A DNA stretch of 64,000 nt from Fictibacillus sp. FJAT-27399 (GCF_001510655.1 NZ_LMVC01000003.1:231847-295846); one strand, 5' to 3'. Positions 1 through 8,645 are shown, numbered from the stretch's first letter. The notes: generated by a model not told the origin, from the letters alone. Numbers and translations are program-made.

Positions 1-43
1 TTATGTCGAATTTTGAAGATTAAATAAAAGGGGATGGGAAATA

Positions 44-79
44 GAAAAAAGGATGTCCCATTTACTTAGGGGACACCCT
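44..79 (-). terminator. Intrinsic terminator of the 212-1414 MFS gene
   Basis: Read on the minus strand, GGGTGTCCC and GGGACATCC form a stem around a 10-base loop, followed by a run of six T. It lies about 130 bases downstream of the MFS gene's stop, with nothing coding in between. Confidence 0.75.
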
Positions 80-131
80 CTGTTTTATGAGTGAAAAGAT
101 GATGTTTGATCGTGGATAGAAGGCTCGAAAT

Positions 132-195
132 GGATGCCGCCAGATTATTCGGCCCAGCCGCCACATTATTCCTTCCAGCCGCCCGATTGCATCAT
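132..195. repeat. Short tandem repeat, about 21-bp unit
   Basis: Three imperfect direct copies of a unit close to CCAGCCGCCACATTATTC follow each other between the terminator and the stop codon of the MFS gene. The first two copies share ATTATTC after GCCGCCA, while the third decays to GCCGCCCGATTG. The function is unknown; it lies in the 3' untranslated part of the MFS transcript. Confidence 0.5.
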
Positions 196-211
196 TAACT
201 CTTCGATTTGC

Positions 212-1414
212 TTAAGCGGCCTTCAGCTTCTCTGCCTGTTTTGATTTGATTTTAACAAACAGCATAACGATGGCGCCCATTAACGGACCGGCGGCAAGTG
301 TCAGGAATCCGTAAAAGTAGCTTGATGTAGCATCTACAATCATGCCGACGACAAGCGGTGAGATGAGCGAGCCGAGCTGCCAGATGGCATTGACGAGACC
401 CATCGCCGTTCCAACGAGTCTTTCCTCCACCAGTTCACCGATAATGGCAGTCATCACCGGACTGTAGATAAACGCAGTAACGCCAAGTACAGCAGTCAGC
501 GTAAAGAGAATTCCTGTGTGTGTATTCACGCCGAACCAGACCAAAACCGGCGCGAACAAGAATAAAGCCCAAAACGCGATCGTCTTTTTGTTCACGTAGT
601 CCGACACGAATCCGATCAGCGGTTTGCACAAAAGACCTGCCATGCCATAAACCGCCATCATCCGGCCTGCTGAAACGAGCGAAAGGTGAAGCGAATGGTT
701 CAAGTATGCATTCGCCCAGGTAGCGGTTCCCCATGTGGCCCAAAGACCTCCAAACCCCGCTATTCCTGCGAGAATGAGGTTTTTATTTTTCAGTACAGTG
801 AGGATCTCACTCATGGAGGATACGGATTTCTTTGTTCCATGATCCCTCTTGCTCTCTTTTAGGAAAAAGAAGCTGAGCACGATGCCGGCAATCGGCAGGA
901 GACCCGCAACAATAAAGGCAGAACGCCAGCCATGAGCGGCAGCGACTGTCGGAACAAACAAGTTAACGACCGTGACGCCAAGAGACGTTGCCGTCATAAA
1001 AAAGCCGATCGCCACACCTCTTCTTTTAGGTGAGATGTGATCGAAAATAGCAGCCAGTGATGCAGAAAAGATGGCGCCTGATCCAAGTCCGGCCAGCAGG
1101 CGGAAGACAAATCCCTGTTCAAAGGAATGCACCGTCGACATGGTGAACGTAAAGATTCCCATCATAAAATAGGAACTAAGCAGAACTTTTCGATAGCCGA
1201 ACCGGTCGGTCAGCACGCCGCCCGGAAACTGGGTAATGACATATCCTATGTAAAAAGCGGTCATGTAACTGCCGGCATGCGCGGCCGTCAGTCCCATCTC
1301 TTTTGAAGCGAGCGGAATGACGGGCGGCCACGACAGCCTGTCCACAAACGAAAACATATACGTCATCCAGACAAGCACAACGACGGTAACTTGCCGGATC
1401 CAGGGTTTTTTCAT
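212..1414 (-). CDS. MFS transporter, anion/cation symporter-like
   Basis: A 400-residue polytopic membrane protein with the 12-helix pattern of the major facilitator superfamily. The loop 2-3 signature reads GGVLTDRFGYRKV (about residues 64-76), and a second half-signature GFVSDYVNKK lies near residue 265. The early FSFVDRLSWPPVIP stretch resembles the ACS branch (hexuronate, glucarate or phthalate carriers), but the substrate cannot be read from sequence. The ATG start at 1414 is preceded by AAGGAG nine bases away. It is monocistronic: its own terminator lies downstream, and upstream are a promoter-like TTGTCT-N18-TAATAA (1592 to 1563, minus) and the terminator of the neighbouring exporter gene. 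No regulator gene sits beside it. Confidence 0.85.
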   Translation of the reverse strand: MKKPWIRQVTVVVLVWMTYMFSFVDRLSWPPVIPLASKEMGLTAAHAGSYMTAFYIGYVITQFPGGVLTDRFGYRKVLLSSYFMMGIFTFTMSTVHSFEQGFVFRLLAGLGSGAIFSASLAAIFDHISPKRRGVAIGFFMTATSLGVTVVNLFVPTVAAAHGWRSAFIVAGLLPIAGIVLSFFFLKESKRDHGTKKSVSSMSEILTVLKNKNLILAGIAGFGGLWATWGTATWANAYLNHSLHLSLVSAGRMMAVYGMAGLLCKPLIGFVSDYVNKKTIAFWALFLFAPVLVWFGVNTHTGILFTLTAVLGVTAFIYSPVMTAIIGELVEERLVGTAMGLVNAIWQLGSLISPLVVGMIVDATSSYFYGFLTLAAGPLMGAIVMLFVKIKSKQAEKLKAA

Positions 1415-1607
1415 AGATGATAACTCCTTGTATGGTTTGGATCAACGGGATCTTCTTCGAAAGTACACTCCTCCTCTTCCTCATGTACGTCTAGGTACAC
1501 TCCGATGAGTCGTCGTTTGTTTCCTTGAATATCTTGTCGCTGACAAACCTTATCAGATTGAATTATTACACATTATTAAATATAACAGACAAGATCTTTT
1601 CAAGCAT

Positions 1608-1645
1608 AAAAAAACCTTCTGGAAATGGAGATTTCAAGAAGGTTT
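1608..1645 (-). terminator. Intrinsic terminator of the YeiH-family gene
   Basis: On the minus strand AAACCTTCT pairs with AGAAGGTTT around a loop that can extend the stem (GAAAT/ATTTC), followed by a T-rich tail. It begins right at the stop codon of the exporter gene. Confidence 0.8.
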
Positions 1646-2669
1646 ATAAAGTGAAAAAAGTAAGCACTGACAAAAAGATCGAGGTCAATGTCATCGCGAT
1701 CAGCGGACGCAGCGCGCGGCTTTTAAGTGCGCTAAAGCTGACGTTCAAACCAAGACCGACCATCGCCATCGTGAGGATAAACGTGCTGAGGTTTGAGATG
1801 TCATCCTGCACTTGTGAAGAGGCGGGGATGATGTCTCCCACTATATAGCTGCCAATCAGACTCGTGATGATGAATCCGATGAGAAACCACGGAAACTCTA
1901 CTTTTGCGGAGTTTTTCTGGTTTTCCGGTGAGCGCTTTTTCATCCAATACATAAAGATGAAGCAGAGCGGGACAAGCAGGAAAACGCGTCCCAGTTTGGC
2001 AAGCAAAGCTACCGCGAGAGCATCCTGTCCGGCTGGTGCTCCCGCCAATGCCACATGGGCAATCTCATGCAGAGAGAGGCCTGCCCACGTCCCATAATCG
2101 CTGTCCGACAAGGGAAGCAAGGGCCAGAGTACGGTATAAAGGATGGAGAAAAGCGTCCCCATCAAGGCGATGATCCCGACGCTGATCGCCGTGTCTTCTT
2201 CCTTTGATTTTACGATTGGGGAAATGGCTGCGATAGCCGCTGCTCCGCATACTCCTGTACCGATGCCGAGCAGCAGGGAAATGGAAGCGTCCGCTTTCAG
2301 CCATTTGGACAATGCATACATCACAAGGATGGAGAAAGCAACTGTTCCGATACCCCGGACTAACAGAGGCAGTCCTTGATGAAAAATAACGTCGATGTTC
2401 AGTTTTAATCCATATAAAATAATCGCAAAACGCAGCAGCTTTTTCGCTGAAAACTCAATGCCTGATCGGAGTTTTTCAGGATAGCCGGAAACTTGCCGGT
2501 AAACAACGGCAATCAGGATGGCACTGGCAAGCGGTCCGATGTGATCGAATCCGGGCAGTTTGGATAAGCCTAATCCCAGCAATGCGATAAAAAAGGTAAA
2601 AGCGATGCCGGCAAGCCATTGAAGGCGCTGGCTTTTTACGATGTGAGTTGAAGTTTCAGTGTATTCCAT
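1644..2669 (-). CDS. YeiH family putative sulfate exporter (UPF0324)
   Basis: A 341-residue inner-membrane protein with about ten hydrophobic helices. The conserved LLGIGTGVCGAAAIAAISPIV-type loop (about residues 133-153) and the later GLSLHEIAHVALAG motif (about 197-210) are hallmarks of the UPF0324/YeiH family, annotated as putative sulfate exporters. The biochemical role is thinly supported even in model species. The start at 2669 has a CAGGAGGAAAG-type ribosome site. It is divergent from a LysR-type regulator across a 144-bp spacer. The same yeiH/yeiE-type pairing occurs in other bacteria, which suggests control by that regulator in response to sulfur-compound levels (inference). Confidence 0.88.
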   Translation of the reverse strand: MEYTETSTHIVKSQRLQWLAGIAFTFFIALLGLGLSKLPGFDHIGPLASAILIAVVYRQVSGYPEKLRSGIEFSAKKLLRFAIILYGLKLNIDVIFHQGLPLLVRGIGTVAFSILVMYALSKWLKADASISLLLGIGTGVCGAAAIAAISPIVKSKEEDTAISVGIIALMGTLFSILYTVLWPLLPLSDSDYGTWAGLSLHEIAHVALAGAPAGQDALAVALLAKLGRVFLLVPLCFIFMYWMKKRSPENQKNSAKVEFPWFLIGFIITSLIGSYIVGDIIPASSQVQDDISNLSTFILTMAMVGLGLNVSFSALKSRALRPLIAMTLTSIFLSVLTFFTL

Positions 2670-2744
2670 AAGTCTTTCCTCCTGTGTACTTCCATGTTAC
2701 TCTTGGTGGTAGTATAAGTAAAATCACTCTTTTGGATAGTGATG

Positions 2745-2760
2745 ATAACTAATTTGTTAT
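2745..2760. promoter_or_regulatory. LysR-type operator candidate in divergent spacer
   Basis: The perfect inverted repeat ATAAC-N6-GTTAT fits the T-N11-A box that LysR-family proteins bind. It sits between the YeiH gene and the LysR gene, 53 bases before the regulator's start, a normal position for a site that controls both directions. Confidence 0.55.
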
Positions 2761-2813
2761 AAATGTACCAAACTAGGATTTAAACAGATGTTTAAAAACC
2801 GGAGGGAAAGACA

Positions 2814-3689
2814 GTGGATCAGGAACTGCATGTATTTGTGACGGTCGTGGAAAAAGCCAACTTTTCGCATGCGGCGGAAGTTTTGCATATCACCCAGCCG
2901 GCGGTGAGCCGTTATATCAAAAACTTAGAGAGTAAAATGAATGCGAAACTGCTTGAACGGAATAACAAGATGGTGCAGATGACGAAGGCTGGAGAAATTG
3001 TCTACCATCATGCCAAGGAAATCCTGTCGCTCTATGAAAAGATGAATGTGCTTGTCGCTGACTTGATGAGCGAGCCGAGCGGGAAGCTGAGCATCGGGGC
3101 GAGTTACACGTTTGGTGAGTATATTCTGCCTCACATCATTGCTACGATCCGTGCGGAGTTCCCGCAGATCAACCCGTCCATCATGATCGGCAACACCCGC
3201 GAAATTGTTCACCAAGTGGCATCCCGGCATATCGATGTGGGAATCATTGAAGGAAAGATGACAGATGAGCACGTGGCGATGGAGCGTTTTTCTGTGGATA
3301 GTCTCGTGGTCGTTGTTTCAGCTGGACATCCGCTGGCTCAGAAGGAAGTGGTTTCGTTTTCTGGTCTTGAGGATGAAACGTGGATCGTACGGGAGCAGGG
3401 ATCCGGAACGCGTGAAGCAACAGAGCAGATGTTTGCTGACCATCGATTTACTCCAGGTTCAGTGATGGAGTTCGGGAGCACGCAGATCATTAAAGAGTCG
3501 GTCGAGGCGGGTCTCGGTGTTTCGTTTCTTTCCACATGGACGATACGGAAGGAGCTTGCTTTAGGAACGCTTAAGGTCCTTGATCTGCCGGGCTTTCCGG
3601 TCCAGCGGCAGTTCACTCTCGTGACACAGGATACGGAATTTCAGACGAAGGCAATGGAAGTGTTTTTGAGGGTTTTGAAGCAGGGGTGA
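2814..3689 (+). CDS. LysR family transcriptional regulator, CysL/YeiE-like
   Basis: 291 residues. The N-terminal winged helix-turn-helix (about residues 1-60) reads FSHAAEVLHITQPAVSRYIK, the classic LysR recognition region. The rest is a periplasmic-binding-protein-like effector domain (about 90-290). The start is GTG at 2814, seven bases after GGAGGGAAAG; no in-frame ATG lies nearby. Its divergent partner is a YeiH-type exporter, and in Bacillus and enterobacteria such pairs belong to the CysL/YeiE group linked to sulfite/sulfur metabolism. That assignment rests on context and general resemblance, so the effector is inferred. The stop is followed within 80 bases by the ribulokinase-like gene, which is probably unrelated in function. 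Confidence 0.88.
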   Translation: MDQELHVFVTVVEKANFSHAAEVLHITQPAVSRYIKNLESKMNAKLLERNNKMVQMTKAGEIVYHHAKEILSLYEKMNVLVADLMSEPSGKLSIGASYTFGEYILPHIIATIRAEFPQINPSIMIGNTREIVHQVASRHIDVGIIEGKMTDEHVAMERFSVDSLVVVVSAGHPLAQKEVVSFSGLEDETWIVREQGSGTREATEQMFADHRFTPGSVMEFGSTQIIKESVEAGLGVSFLSTWTIRKELALGTLKVLDLPGFPVQRQFTLVTQDTEFQTKAMEVFLRVLKQG

Positions 3690-3767
3690 GATTAATTTTT
3701 TGTGCGTTTCCCGAAAAAGTGTAGTACTATTCTACAAAAGAGCGATAGACCAAAGGAGGATGCTGTT

Positions 3768-5465
3768 TTGCAGAAAAAATATGTGATCGGAATTGATTAT
3801 GGAACGGAATCCGGGCGGGTTTTGCTTGTGGATGCTGCTTCCGGAGAAGAAATTGCCACAAGTGTTACCGCTTACAGACATGGTGTGATGGATGAGAAAC
3901 TTCCTGGAGGTACAGCCCTTGAAGCGGACTGGGCCTTGCAGCATCCCGGGGATTATTTTGATGTTCTGCGTGAATCGGTGCCTGCTGTCCTTCAACAGGC
4001 TAAGGTAAGCGCAGAAGATGTTATCGGCCTCGGGATCGATTTTACTGCGTCTACGATTATGCCGCTAACTGCAGAGGGTGAACCGCTCTGCCTGCAGCCA
4101 GACTGGGAAGATAATCCGCACAGCTGGGTCAAGCTATGGAAGCATCATGCCGCACAGCCAGAAGCGGACGAACTCACGAAACTTGCAGAAGAGAGGAACG
4201 AGGGTTTTCTGAAACGATATGGAGGAAAGGCTTCGTCAGAATGGATGTTTCCAAAAATATTGCAGATCTTGAGGGAGGCGCCTGACGTTTTTGAAGAAAC
4301 GGATCTGTTTATGGAAGCGGGTGACTGGGTTACCTCACGGCTTGCCGGAAACATGGTCCGCAGCAGCAACACATGCGGCTATAAAGCCTTTTGGAATAAA
4401 GAAGAGGGTTATCCTTCCGCTGAATTTTTCAGCACGCTCGACACACGCCTTGAAAACATTTTAGATACGAAAATGCGAGGGCCAGTTTTATCCATTGGAG
4501 AAAAAGCGGGAGAACTTACAGAAGAAATGGCAAGGCTTATAGGATTAGAACCCGGGATTGCTGTAGCGGTAGGGATTATTGACGCTCATGCAGGGGTTCC
4601 GGCAGTTGGCGCTGTAAACCCTGGCCAGCTTGTAATGGCGATGGGGACCTCAACTTGCCATATGCTGATTTCTGATGTGGAAGAACCGATTAAAGGTGTG
4701 TGCGGGATTGTAGAAGACGGCATTATTCCAGGCTGCATCAGTTACGAAACCGGGCAGGTTGCTGTTGGTGATTCCTTTGCCTGGTATGTTGACCAGGCTG
4801 TTCCCGATTATGTGAAAAAAGAAGCGGCCGATGCCGGAATGAACGTCCATCAATTACTGGAGAAGAAGGCAGCAGCCTGCAGGCCGGGTCAGTCTGGGCT
4901 TGTTGCACTGGACTGGTGGAATGGCAATCGCTCTGTTCTCGTTGATGCTCATTTGTCCGGGGCGATTGTTGGTCTCACACTGGCAACAAAACCGGAAGAA
5001 ATCTACCGGGCTTTGTTGGAATCAACGGCTTTTGGCACAAAAAAGATCATTGAAAGTTTCGTTGATGCCGGCGTGGCTGTTGATGAAATCTTTGCCGTGG
5101 GCGGACTGCCTGAACGGAATCACCTGTTGATGCAGATCTATGCGGATGTAACGAACCGCGAGATTAAAATCGCCGACTCACGCCAGACGACCGCACTTGG
5201 CGCTGCGATGTATGCGGCAGTAGCGGCAGGGCGTGAGGCAGGAGGCTATGATTCTATTTTTGAAGCAGCTGAGAAGATGGCACGAGTGAAGGAAGAAACA
5301 TTCAAGCCAATTCCTGAAAACGTGAGGAAGTATGAAGAGCTGTACCGCTATTATTTGGAGCTGCATGATTTTTTCGGACAGGAGAAGCGTTCGTTGATGC
5401 ATGGACTGAAGCGGCTGAAGAGTGGAGAGGCAGAAGAAGTGCTGCAAAATGGTGTCCCGCTTTGA
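3768..5465 (+). CDS. araB: L-ribulokinase-like FGGY carbohydrate kinase
   Basis: 565 residues from a TTG start at 3768, placed seven bases after AAAGGAGGA; an upstream GTG at 3702 has no ribosome site and would add 22 residues outside the family. The protein opens with the FGGY ATPase signature [12 protein letters not shown] and carries [11 protein letters not shown], typical of ribulokinase (AraB phosphorylates L-ribulose with ATP). The length equals that of Bacillus AraB (about 560). Neither araA nor araD is nearby, so it is an orphan; another ketopentose or ketotetrose as substrate is conceivable given the tetritol-type island 1.3 kb downstream (inference). The last codons form the left arm of a perfect 18-bp hairpin. 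Confidence 0.82.
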   Translation: MQKKYVIGIDYGTESGRVLLVDAASGEEIATSVTAYRHGVMDEKLPGGTALEADWALQHPGDYFDVLRESVPAVLQQAKVSAEDVIGLGIDFTASTIMPLTAEGEPLCLQPDWEDNPHSWVKLWKHHAAQPEADELTKLAEERNEGFLKRYGGKASSEWMFPKILQILREAPDVFEETDLFMEAGDWVTSRLAGNMVRSSNTCGYKAFWNKEEGYPSAEFFSTLDTRLENILDTKMRGPVLSIGEKAGELTEEMARLIGLEPGIAVAVGIIDAHAGVPAVGAVNPGQLVMAMGTSTCHMLISDVEEPIKGVCGIVEDGIIPGCISYETGQVAVGDSFAWYVDQAVPDYVKKEAADAGMNVHQLLEKKAAACRPGQSGLVALDWWNGNRSVLVDAHLSGAIVGLTLATKPEEIYRALLESTAFGTKKIIESFVDAGVAVDEIFAVGGLPERNHLLMQIYADVTNREIKIADSRQTTALGAAMYAAVAAGREAGGYDSIFEAAEKMARVKEETFKPIPENVRKYEELYRYYLELHDFFGQEKRSLMHGLKRLKSGEAEEVLQNGVPL

Positions 5466-5485
5466 TGAGCGGGACACCATTTTGC
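5444..5485 (+). terminator. Perfect 18-bp hairpin spanning the araB stop codon
   Basis: GCAAAATGGTGTCCCGCT is repeated exactly in reverse complement after a six-base loop (TTGATG). The left arm encodes the last residues of the kinase and the loop holds its TGA. There is no long T tract after the stem (TTTTGCGGG), so termination efficiency is uncertain; transcript-end protection is an alternative. Confidence 0.6.
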
Positions 5486-5512
5486 GGGCGGGTGGATGTG
5501 GATGCGTTGTTT

Positions 5513-5640
5513 GGCATGTAAAGTGCTGTGTTTGGCATGTAAGCTACGAAAAGTCGCACGTAAACAAGAAAAAGTGGACAGTAAGTTCCCTTAAGTGGAC
5601 AGTAAACCAACAAAACCCGCACGTAACCAAAATAACGCAC
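5513..5640. repeat. Degenerate direct-repeat array, about 21-bp period
   Basis: Six consecutive degenerate units each begin with a G-rich/CA word and GTAA: GGCATGTAA, GGCATGTAA, GCACGTAA, GGACAGTAA, GGACAGTAA and GCACGTAA. Their spacing is 18-22 bases, close to two helical turns, and a partial GCAC follows. The array fills the gap between the kinase and the NERD gene. The function is unknown. Confidence 0.6.
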
Positions 5641-5719
5641 CCCAATTATTTCACTCACCGTAGCAGGAATCGCTCTCAATCAACGGGAATAACTACCAAA
5701 AAGAAAGGAGAGTAATAAT

Positions 5720-6706
5720 TTGATCATAAAAGAACGGGCGTACCCGCAATATATAACCGCTTTGGAGGCATTATTGCGGCGAATTCCCCAAAATCATCCT
5801 AAACGGCGGGAAATTGAGCTGGATTATGCCAAAAGGCTGGCCGGTTATCGGGGCGAACAGGCGTTGGACTATCCGCTGGGCTTTTTGCAGGAAAAGGAGT
5901 TCAGCATTTTCCATGATCTTAGGCTTCCTGACCGAAAACGGCACTTTCAACTCGATACTCTCATACTTTCTCAAAGTTTTGCTCTAATTTTGGAGGTGAA
6001 GAACATTGCAGGTACCCTCATTTTTGATGAAGACTTCAGACAATTGATCAGAATTTCCAATGAAAAAGAGGAGGCGTTCGCGGATCCAATCCTTCAAGCT
6101 GAACTGCAAAAAGTACAGCTGCTCTCTTGGTTCTCACAACAAAAGCTGACTGCATTCCCAGTTGAAACCCTGGTTGTCATCAGCCATCCCAAAACAGTAA
6201 TTAAAAACTCTCTTATGAAGCTATCCCCAGAATCCTCAAAAAAAGTAACCCAGAACAAAGACATTCCCTTCAGAATTGCAGCCTTCCAACGCCAATATAC
6301 AAAAGAAATTCCCCAAAAAGAGATGAATAGAATTTCCCGTCAGCTACTCAAAGCCCACAGCCCTTTTACCCCCGACATTCTCTCGCTCTATGAAATTTCG
6401 CCCAATGAAATTCTAAACGGTGTGCACTGTCCAAACTGCAATCACTTACCGATGACAAGGTTTTACGGAAAGTGGTTTTGCACAAGCTGCTCCCATTCTT
6501 CTAAAACGGCTTACCTTCCAGCGCTCAATGATTATGTAGCGCTGTTCGGAAGTACTATAACAAACCGCGAGTTGCGCAACTTTCTTAACATAGCCTCGCC
6601 TTCTATTGCAGCGAAAATCCTCCATTCTATGAATCTCCCATCTTCAGGAGGTTATCGAAACCATTCCTACCATCTAACTTCAGAAAACGAAATAAAACAA
6701 AAATAA
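5720..6706 (+). CDS. NERD domain protein with C-terminal zinc ribbon
   Basis: 328 residues from a TTG start ten bases after AAAGGAGAG. The nuclease-related NERD domain covers roughly residues 35-150, with the core LDTLILSQSFALILEVKN containing the E-x-K of restriction-endonuclease-like folds. A putative zinc ribbon follows near residues 235-260 (CPNC...CTSC). The molecular role of NERD proteins is unsettled; nucleic-acid processing is the usual prediction. Its AT-rich end overlaps one of the operator-like repeats of the downstream island (6684-6696). Its codon use and A-rich 3' half differ from the GC-richer kinase gene before it, consistent with accessory cargo. Confidence 0.8.
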   Translation: MIIKERAYPQYITALEALLRRIPQNHPKRREIELDYAKRLAGYRGEQALDYPLGFLQEKEFSIFHDLRLPDRKRHFQLDTLILSQSFALILEVKNIAGTLIFDEDFRQLIRISNEKEEAFADPILQAELQKVQLLSWFSQQKLTAFPVETLVVISHPKTVIKNSLMKLSPESSKKVTQNKDIPFRIAAFQRQYTKEIPQKEMNRISRQLLKAHSPFTPDILSLYEISPNEILNGVHCPNCNHLPMTRFYGKWFCTSCSHSSKTAYLPALNDYVALFGSTITNRELRNFLNIASPSIAAKILHSMNLPSSGGYRNHSYHLTSENEIKQK

Positions 6707-6727
6707 AATTGACAAAACGAAAGTAAA
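6684..6727 (+). promoter_or_regulatory. Two DeoR-operator-like motifs before the SDR gene
   Basis: AAAACGAAATAAA (6684-6696) and AAAACGAAAGTAAA (6714-6727) are direct copies of a motif that also occurs before the deoR, eltD-like and rpiB-like genes. The second copy fills the spacer between the -35 and -10 elements of the SDR promoter, so a bound protein would block RNA polymerase. Confidence 0.65.
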
Positions 6728-6736
6728 TGATAGAAT
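6709..6736 (+). promoter_or_regulatory. Sigma-A promoter of the SDR gene
   Basis: A perfect TTGACA (6709-6714) is followed after 16 bases by TAGAAT (6731-6736), 33 bases upstream of the chosen ATG. Confidence 0.75.
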
Positions 6737-6768
6737 TCTACATAACTTTTAGTTTAGGGAGGATATGT

Positions 6769-7539
6769 ATGGACTATCAGCAGCTTTTTAGTTTAAAAGG
6801 GAAGACAGCTCTTGTTACAGGCGGAGGAAGAGGATTGGGGAAAGCGATGGCTGAAGCGCTCGCGCAGGCAGGCGCGAACGTAGTGATCGCCGATATGGAC
6901 GAGGGCACGGCAAAGCAGAGTGCTGAAGAACTCAAAGCTCATCAGGTAAAAACGCTAGGTCTTAAACTGGATGTGACCCTAGAGGATGAAGTGAAAAGCT
7001 GTATCAACGAAATTGTAAGCGATTTCGGTGCCATCGATATTCTTGTTAACAACGCGGGAATCTGCCAGAAGATCACGGTGGAAGAACAGAGTTTAGAAGA
7101 TTGGAAGAAAACAATGGACGTGAACGTGAATGGTGTCTTTCTGCTTTCCAAATATGCGGGAAAGGTTATGAAAGAAAATGGAGGAGGCTCGGTTATTAAT
7201 GTTGCTTCCATGTCGAGTTTTATCGCCAACACAGAAGCGCAGTGCGCGTACAATGCTTCAAAAGCGGCAGTAGCCATGATGACAAAGTGTCTTGCCTCTG
7301 AGTGGGCACCTTATAACATCCGGGTGAACGCCATCGCGCCAGGCTATATGAAAACGGAGATGACAAAGCCAATCTTTGCGCCGGGAGGGGAACTCGCGCA
7401 TGTGCTTGATCTTGTACCGATGAAGAGGCTGGGAGAACCGCATGAACTTGGCGGGTTAGCGATCTATTTGGCATCGGACGCTTCCACCTTTGCAACAGGA
7501 TCGACCTTTATTGTCGATGGAGGTTATACCATTTGGTAA
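6769..7539 (+). CDS. SDR family dehydrogenase, candidate D-threitol/sugar-alcohol dehydrogenase
   Basis: 256 residues from ATG 6769, which follows GGGAGGATAT; an upstream in-frame ATG at 6727 overlaps the -10 box and is unlikely. It is a classical short-chain dehydrogenase: NAD(P)-binding TGGGRGLG at residues 17-24, NNAG near 94-97, and catalytic Ser147, Tyr161 and Lys165 (YNASK). The chemistry would be reversible oxidation of a polyol or hydroxy-acid carbonyl. Gluconate 5-dehydrogenase-like enzymes share this layout. Context (zinc polyol dehydrogenase, RpiB, DhaKL) suggests a tetritol such as D-threitol giving D-erythrulose, by analogy with the Mycobacterium smegmatis pathway; this is inferred. 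It ends in a terminator shared with the convergent deoR gene. Confidence 0.8.
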   Translation: MDYQQLFSLKGKTALVTGGGRGLGKAMAEALAQAGANVVIADMDEGTAKQSAEELKAHQVKTLGLKLDVTLEDEVKSCINEIVSDFGAIDILVNNAGICQKITVEEQSLEDWKKTMDVNVNGVFLLSKYAGKVMKENGGGSVINVASMSSFIANTEAQCAYNASKAAVAMMTKCLASEWAPYNIRVNAIAPGYMKTEMTKPIFAPGGELAHVLDLVPMKRLGEPHELGGLAIYLASDASTFATGSTFIVDGGYTIW

Positions 7540-7546
7540 TAAAATA

Positions 7547-7577
7547 AGCAGCCGACATAATTGTGTCAGGCTGCTTT
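7547..7577. terminator. Bidirectional terminator between SDR and deoR genes
   Basis: AGCAGCC-GACA pairs with TGTCA-GGCTGCT (one bulged base) and is followed by TTTTCTTT on the plus strand and an A/T-rich tail on the minus strand. It serves two convergent genes. Confidence 0.75.
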
Positions 7578-7580
7578 TCT

Positions 7581-8354
7581 TTATTCCGTTTCCACCGTTA
7601 TCAATTCAACACCATGCTGCTCGAGAGCGGATTTATCGCTTTCTGCTTCACTGCTGTCCGTAATGATGATGTCAAGGTCATCGAGAGCGGCGAAGGATGC
7701 GATGGAGTTTTTGTGAAATTTGGAGTGATCGAGCAAGGCTACTACTTTCTTGCTTGCCTTTACCATCGCTTTTTTCAGCTCGACTTCATAGACGCTGAAA
7801 TCGGTAAGTCCGGATTTAATGGAGAACCCGTTGGAAGAGGTAAACAGCAGATCAATATTAATCTGGCTTAGAATGTTGACCCCGAGTGTACCTTCTAGGG
7901 AGTGTGATCCCCGTTTTACGATGCCGCCCAATAAAATGACGGTAATGTCCGGATGTTCATTCAGCTCGAGAGCGGTGTTGATTCCGCTGGTAACAACAGT
8001 GAGCCTGATTTGCTTTTCCTTCAAGACACGGGCAAGTTCGAGGGCGGTGGAGCTGGCATCGAGCATGATGCACTGTCCGTTCTCGATCAATGCGGCGGCC
8101 TCTTTGGCAATCACTGACTTTTCGGTTTTGTTTTTCTTTTCACGAATGGAAAAGCTCGTTTCATTGTCATTTGACTCTGCCAAGACAGCTCCGCCATGGG
8201 TTCGTTTCAGCAGTCCCTCTTCTTCCATGCGTGTTAGATCTGTCCGGAGGGTGGCTTCAGATACTTGAATCTCTTGAGCAAGTTCTTTGATGGAGACTCT
8301 CTGGCTTTCATTCAATCTATCAAGTATGGCTTTGCGTCGTTCTGGCACAAACAT
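7581..8354 (-). CDS. DeoR/GlpR family sugar-metabolism repressor
   Basis: 257 residues if started at ATG 8354 (MFVPERRKAILD); a TTG at 8363 better spaced from AGGTGAT is possible, so the start is uncertain. The N-terminal winged helix (about 5-57) includes SIKELAQEIQVSEATLRTDL and the family-typical THGGAVL. The C-terminal DeoRC domain (about 75-235) senses phosphorylated sugars. It lies in the middle of the catabolic island, divergent from the eltD-like gene, and is the obvious owner of the AAAACGAAAATAAA motifs. A copy of the motif (minus strand, about 8391-8405) lies in its own leader, implying autoregulation. The likely inducer is a ketotetrose or aldotetrose phosphate (inference). Confidence 0.88.
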   Translation of the reverse strand: MFVPERRKAILDRLNESQRVSIKELAQEIQVSEATLRTDLTRMEEEGLLKRTHGGAVLAESNDNETSFSIREKKNKTEKSVIAKEAAALIENGQCIMLDASSTALELARVLKEKQIRLTVVTSGINTALELNEHPDITVILLGGIVKRGSHSLEGTLGVNILSQINIDLLFTSSNGFSIKSGLTDFSVYEVELKKAMVKASKKVVALLDHSKFHKNSIASFAALDDLDIIITDSSEAESDKSALEQHGVELITVETE

Positions 8355-8426
8355 TTTTCCCAATAAAATCACCTACAAATCGATTAGTTATGTTTATCGT
8401 TTTGGCTGTTTTACTTTTATTATTCT

Positions 8427-8455
8427 ATTACACCATCTTTCATAAACATTGTAAA
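8427..8455 (-). promoter_or_regulatory. Promoter of the deoR gene
   Basis: On the minus strand TTTACA (8455-8450) is followed after 17 bases by TGTAAT (8432-8427), about 75 bases before the start. An operator-like AAAACGATAAA lies between this promoter and the gene. Confidence 0.55.
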
Positions 8456-8473
8456 TCAATAATAAAACAAAAT

Positions 8474-8570
8474 AAAACGAAAATAAAATATAAAAAAACC
8501 AAAAATTAATTGACTATTCAAACATAAAGGTACTATAATGAACCCAATACCTCGCAATTACGAAAATAAA
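8474..8570 (+). promoter_or_regulatory. Operator copies flanking the eltD-like promoter
   Basis: AAAACGAAAATAAA (8474-8487) lies upstream of the -35 element, and TTACGAAAATAAA (8558-8570), extended by CGATAAA, lies just past the expected start site. Paired sites bracketing a promoter suggest looping or roadblock repression by the adjacent DeoR protein. Confidence 0.6.
8510..8539 (+). promoter_or_regulatory. Promoter of the eltD-like operon
   Basis: TTGACT (8510-8515) is followed after 18 bases by TATAAT (8534-8539). The transcript would carry a leader of about 130 bases containing an operator copy and a cre site. Confidence 0.7.
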
Positions 8571-8630
8571 CGATAAAAAAAGAAAGAATATAAAAACAAA
8601 AAGGAGGAAAGTCAGTTATTTTTTGAGAAA

Positions 8631-8645
8631 ATGAAAGCGTTCTCT
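8631..8645 (+). promoter_or_regulatory. cre site for CcpA catabolite repression
   Basis: ATGAAAGCGTTCTCT matches the Bacillus cre consensus WTGAAARCGYTTWNN at all but one defined position. It lies in the leader between the promoter and the eltD-like start, a position where CcpA typically acts as a roadblock. This supports a secondary carbon source for the operon. Confidence 0.7.

Noticed and set aside
3702-3767. GTG 3702 as the start of the ribulokinase
   Set aside because: No ribosome site there, and the added residues do not fit the FGGY family; TTG 3768 has AAAGGAGGA at the right distance.
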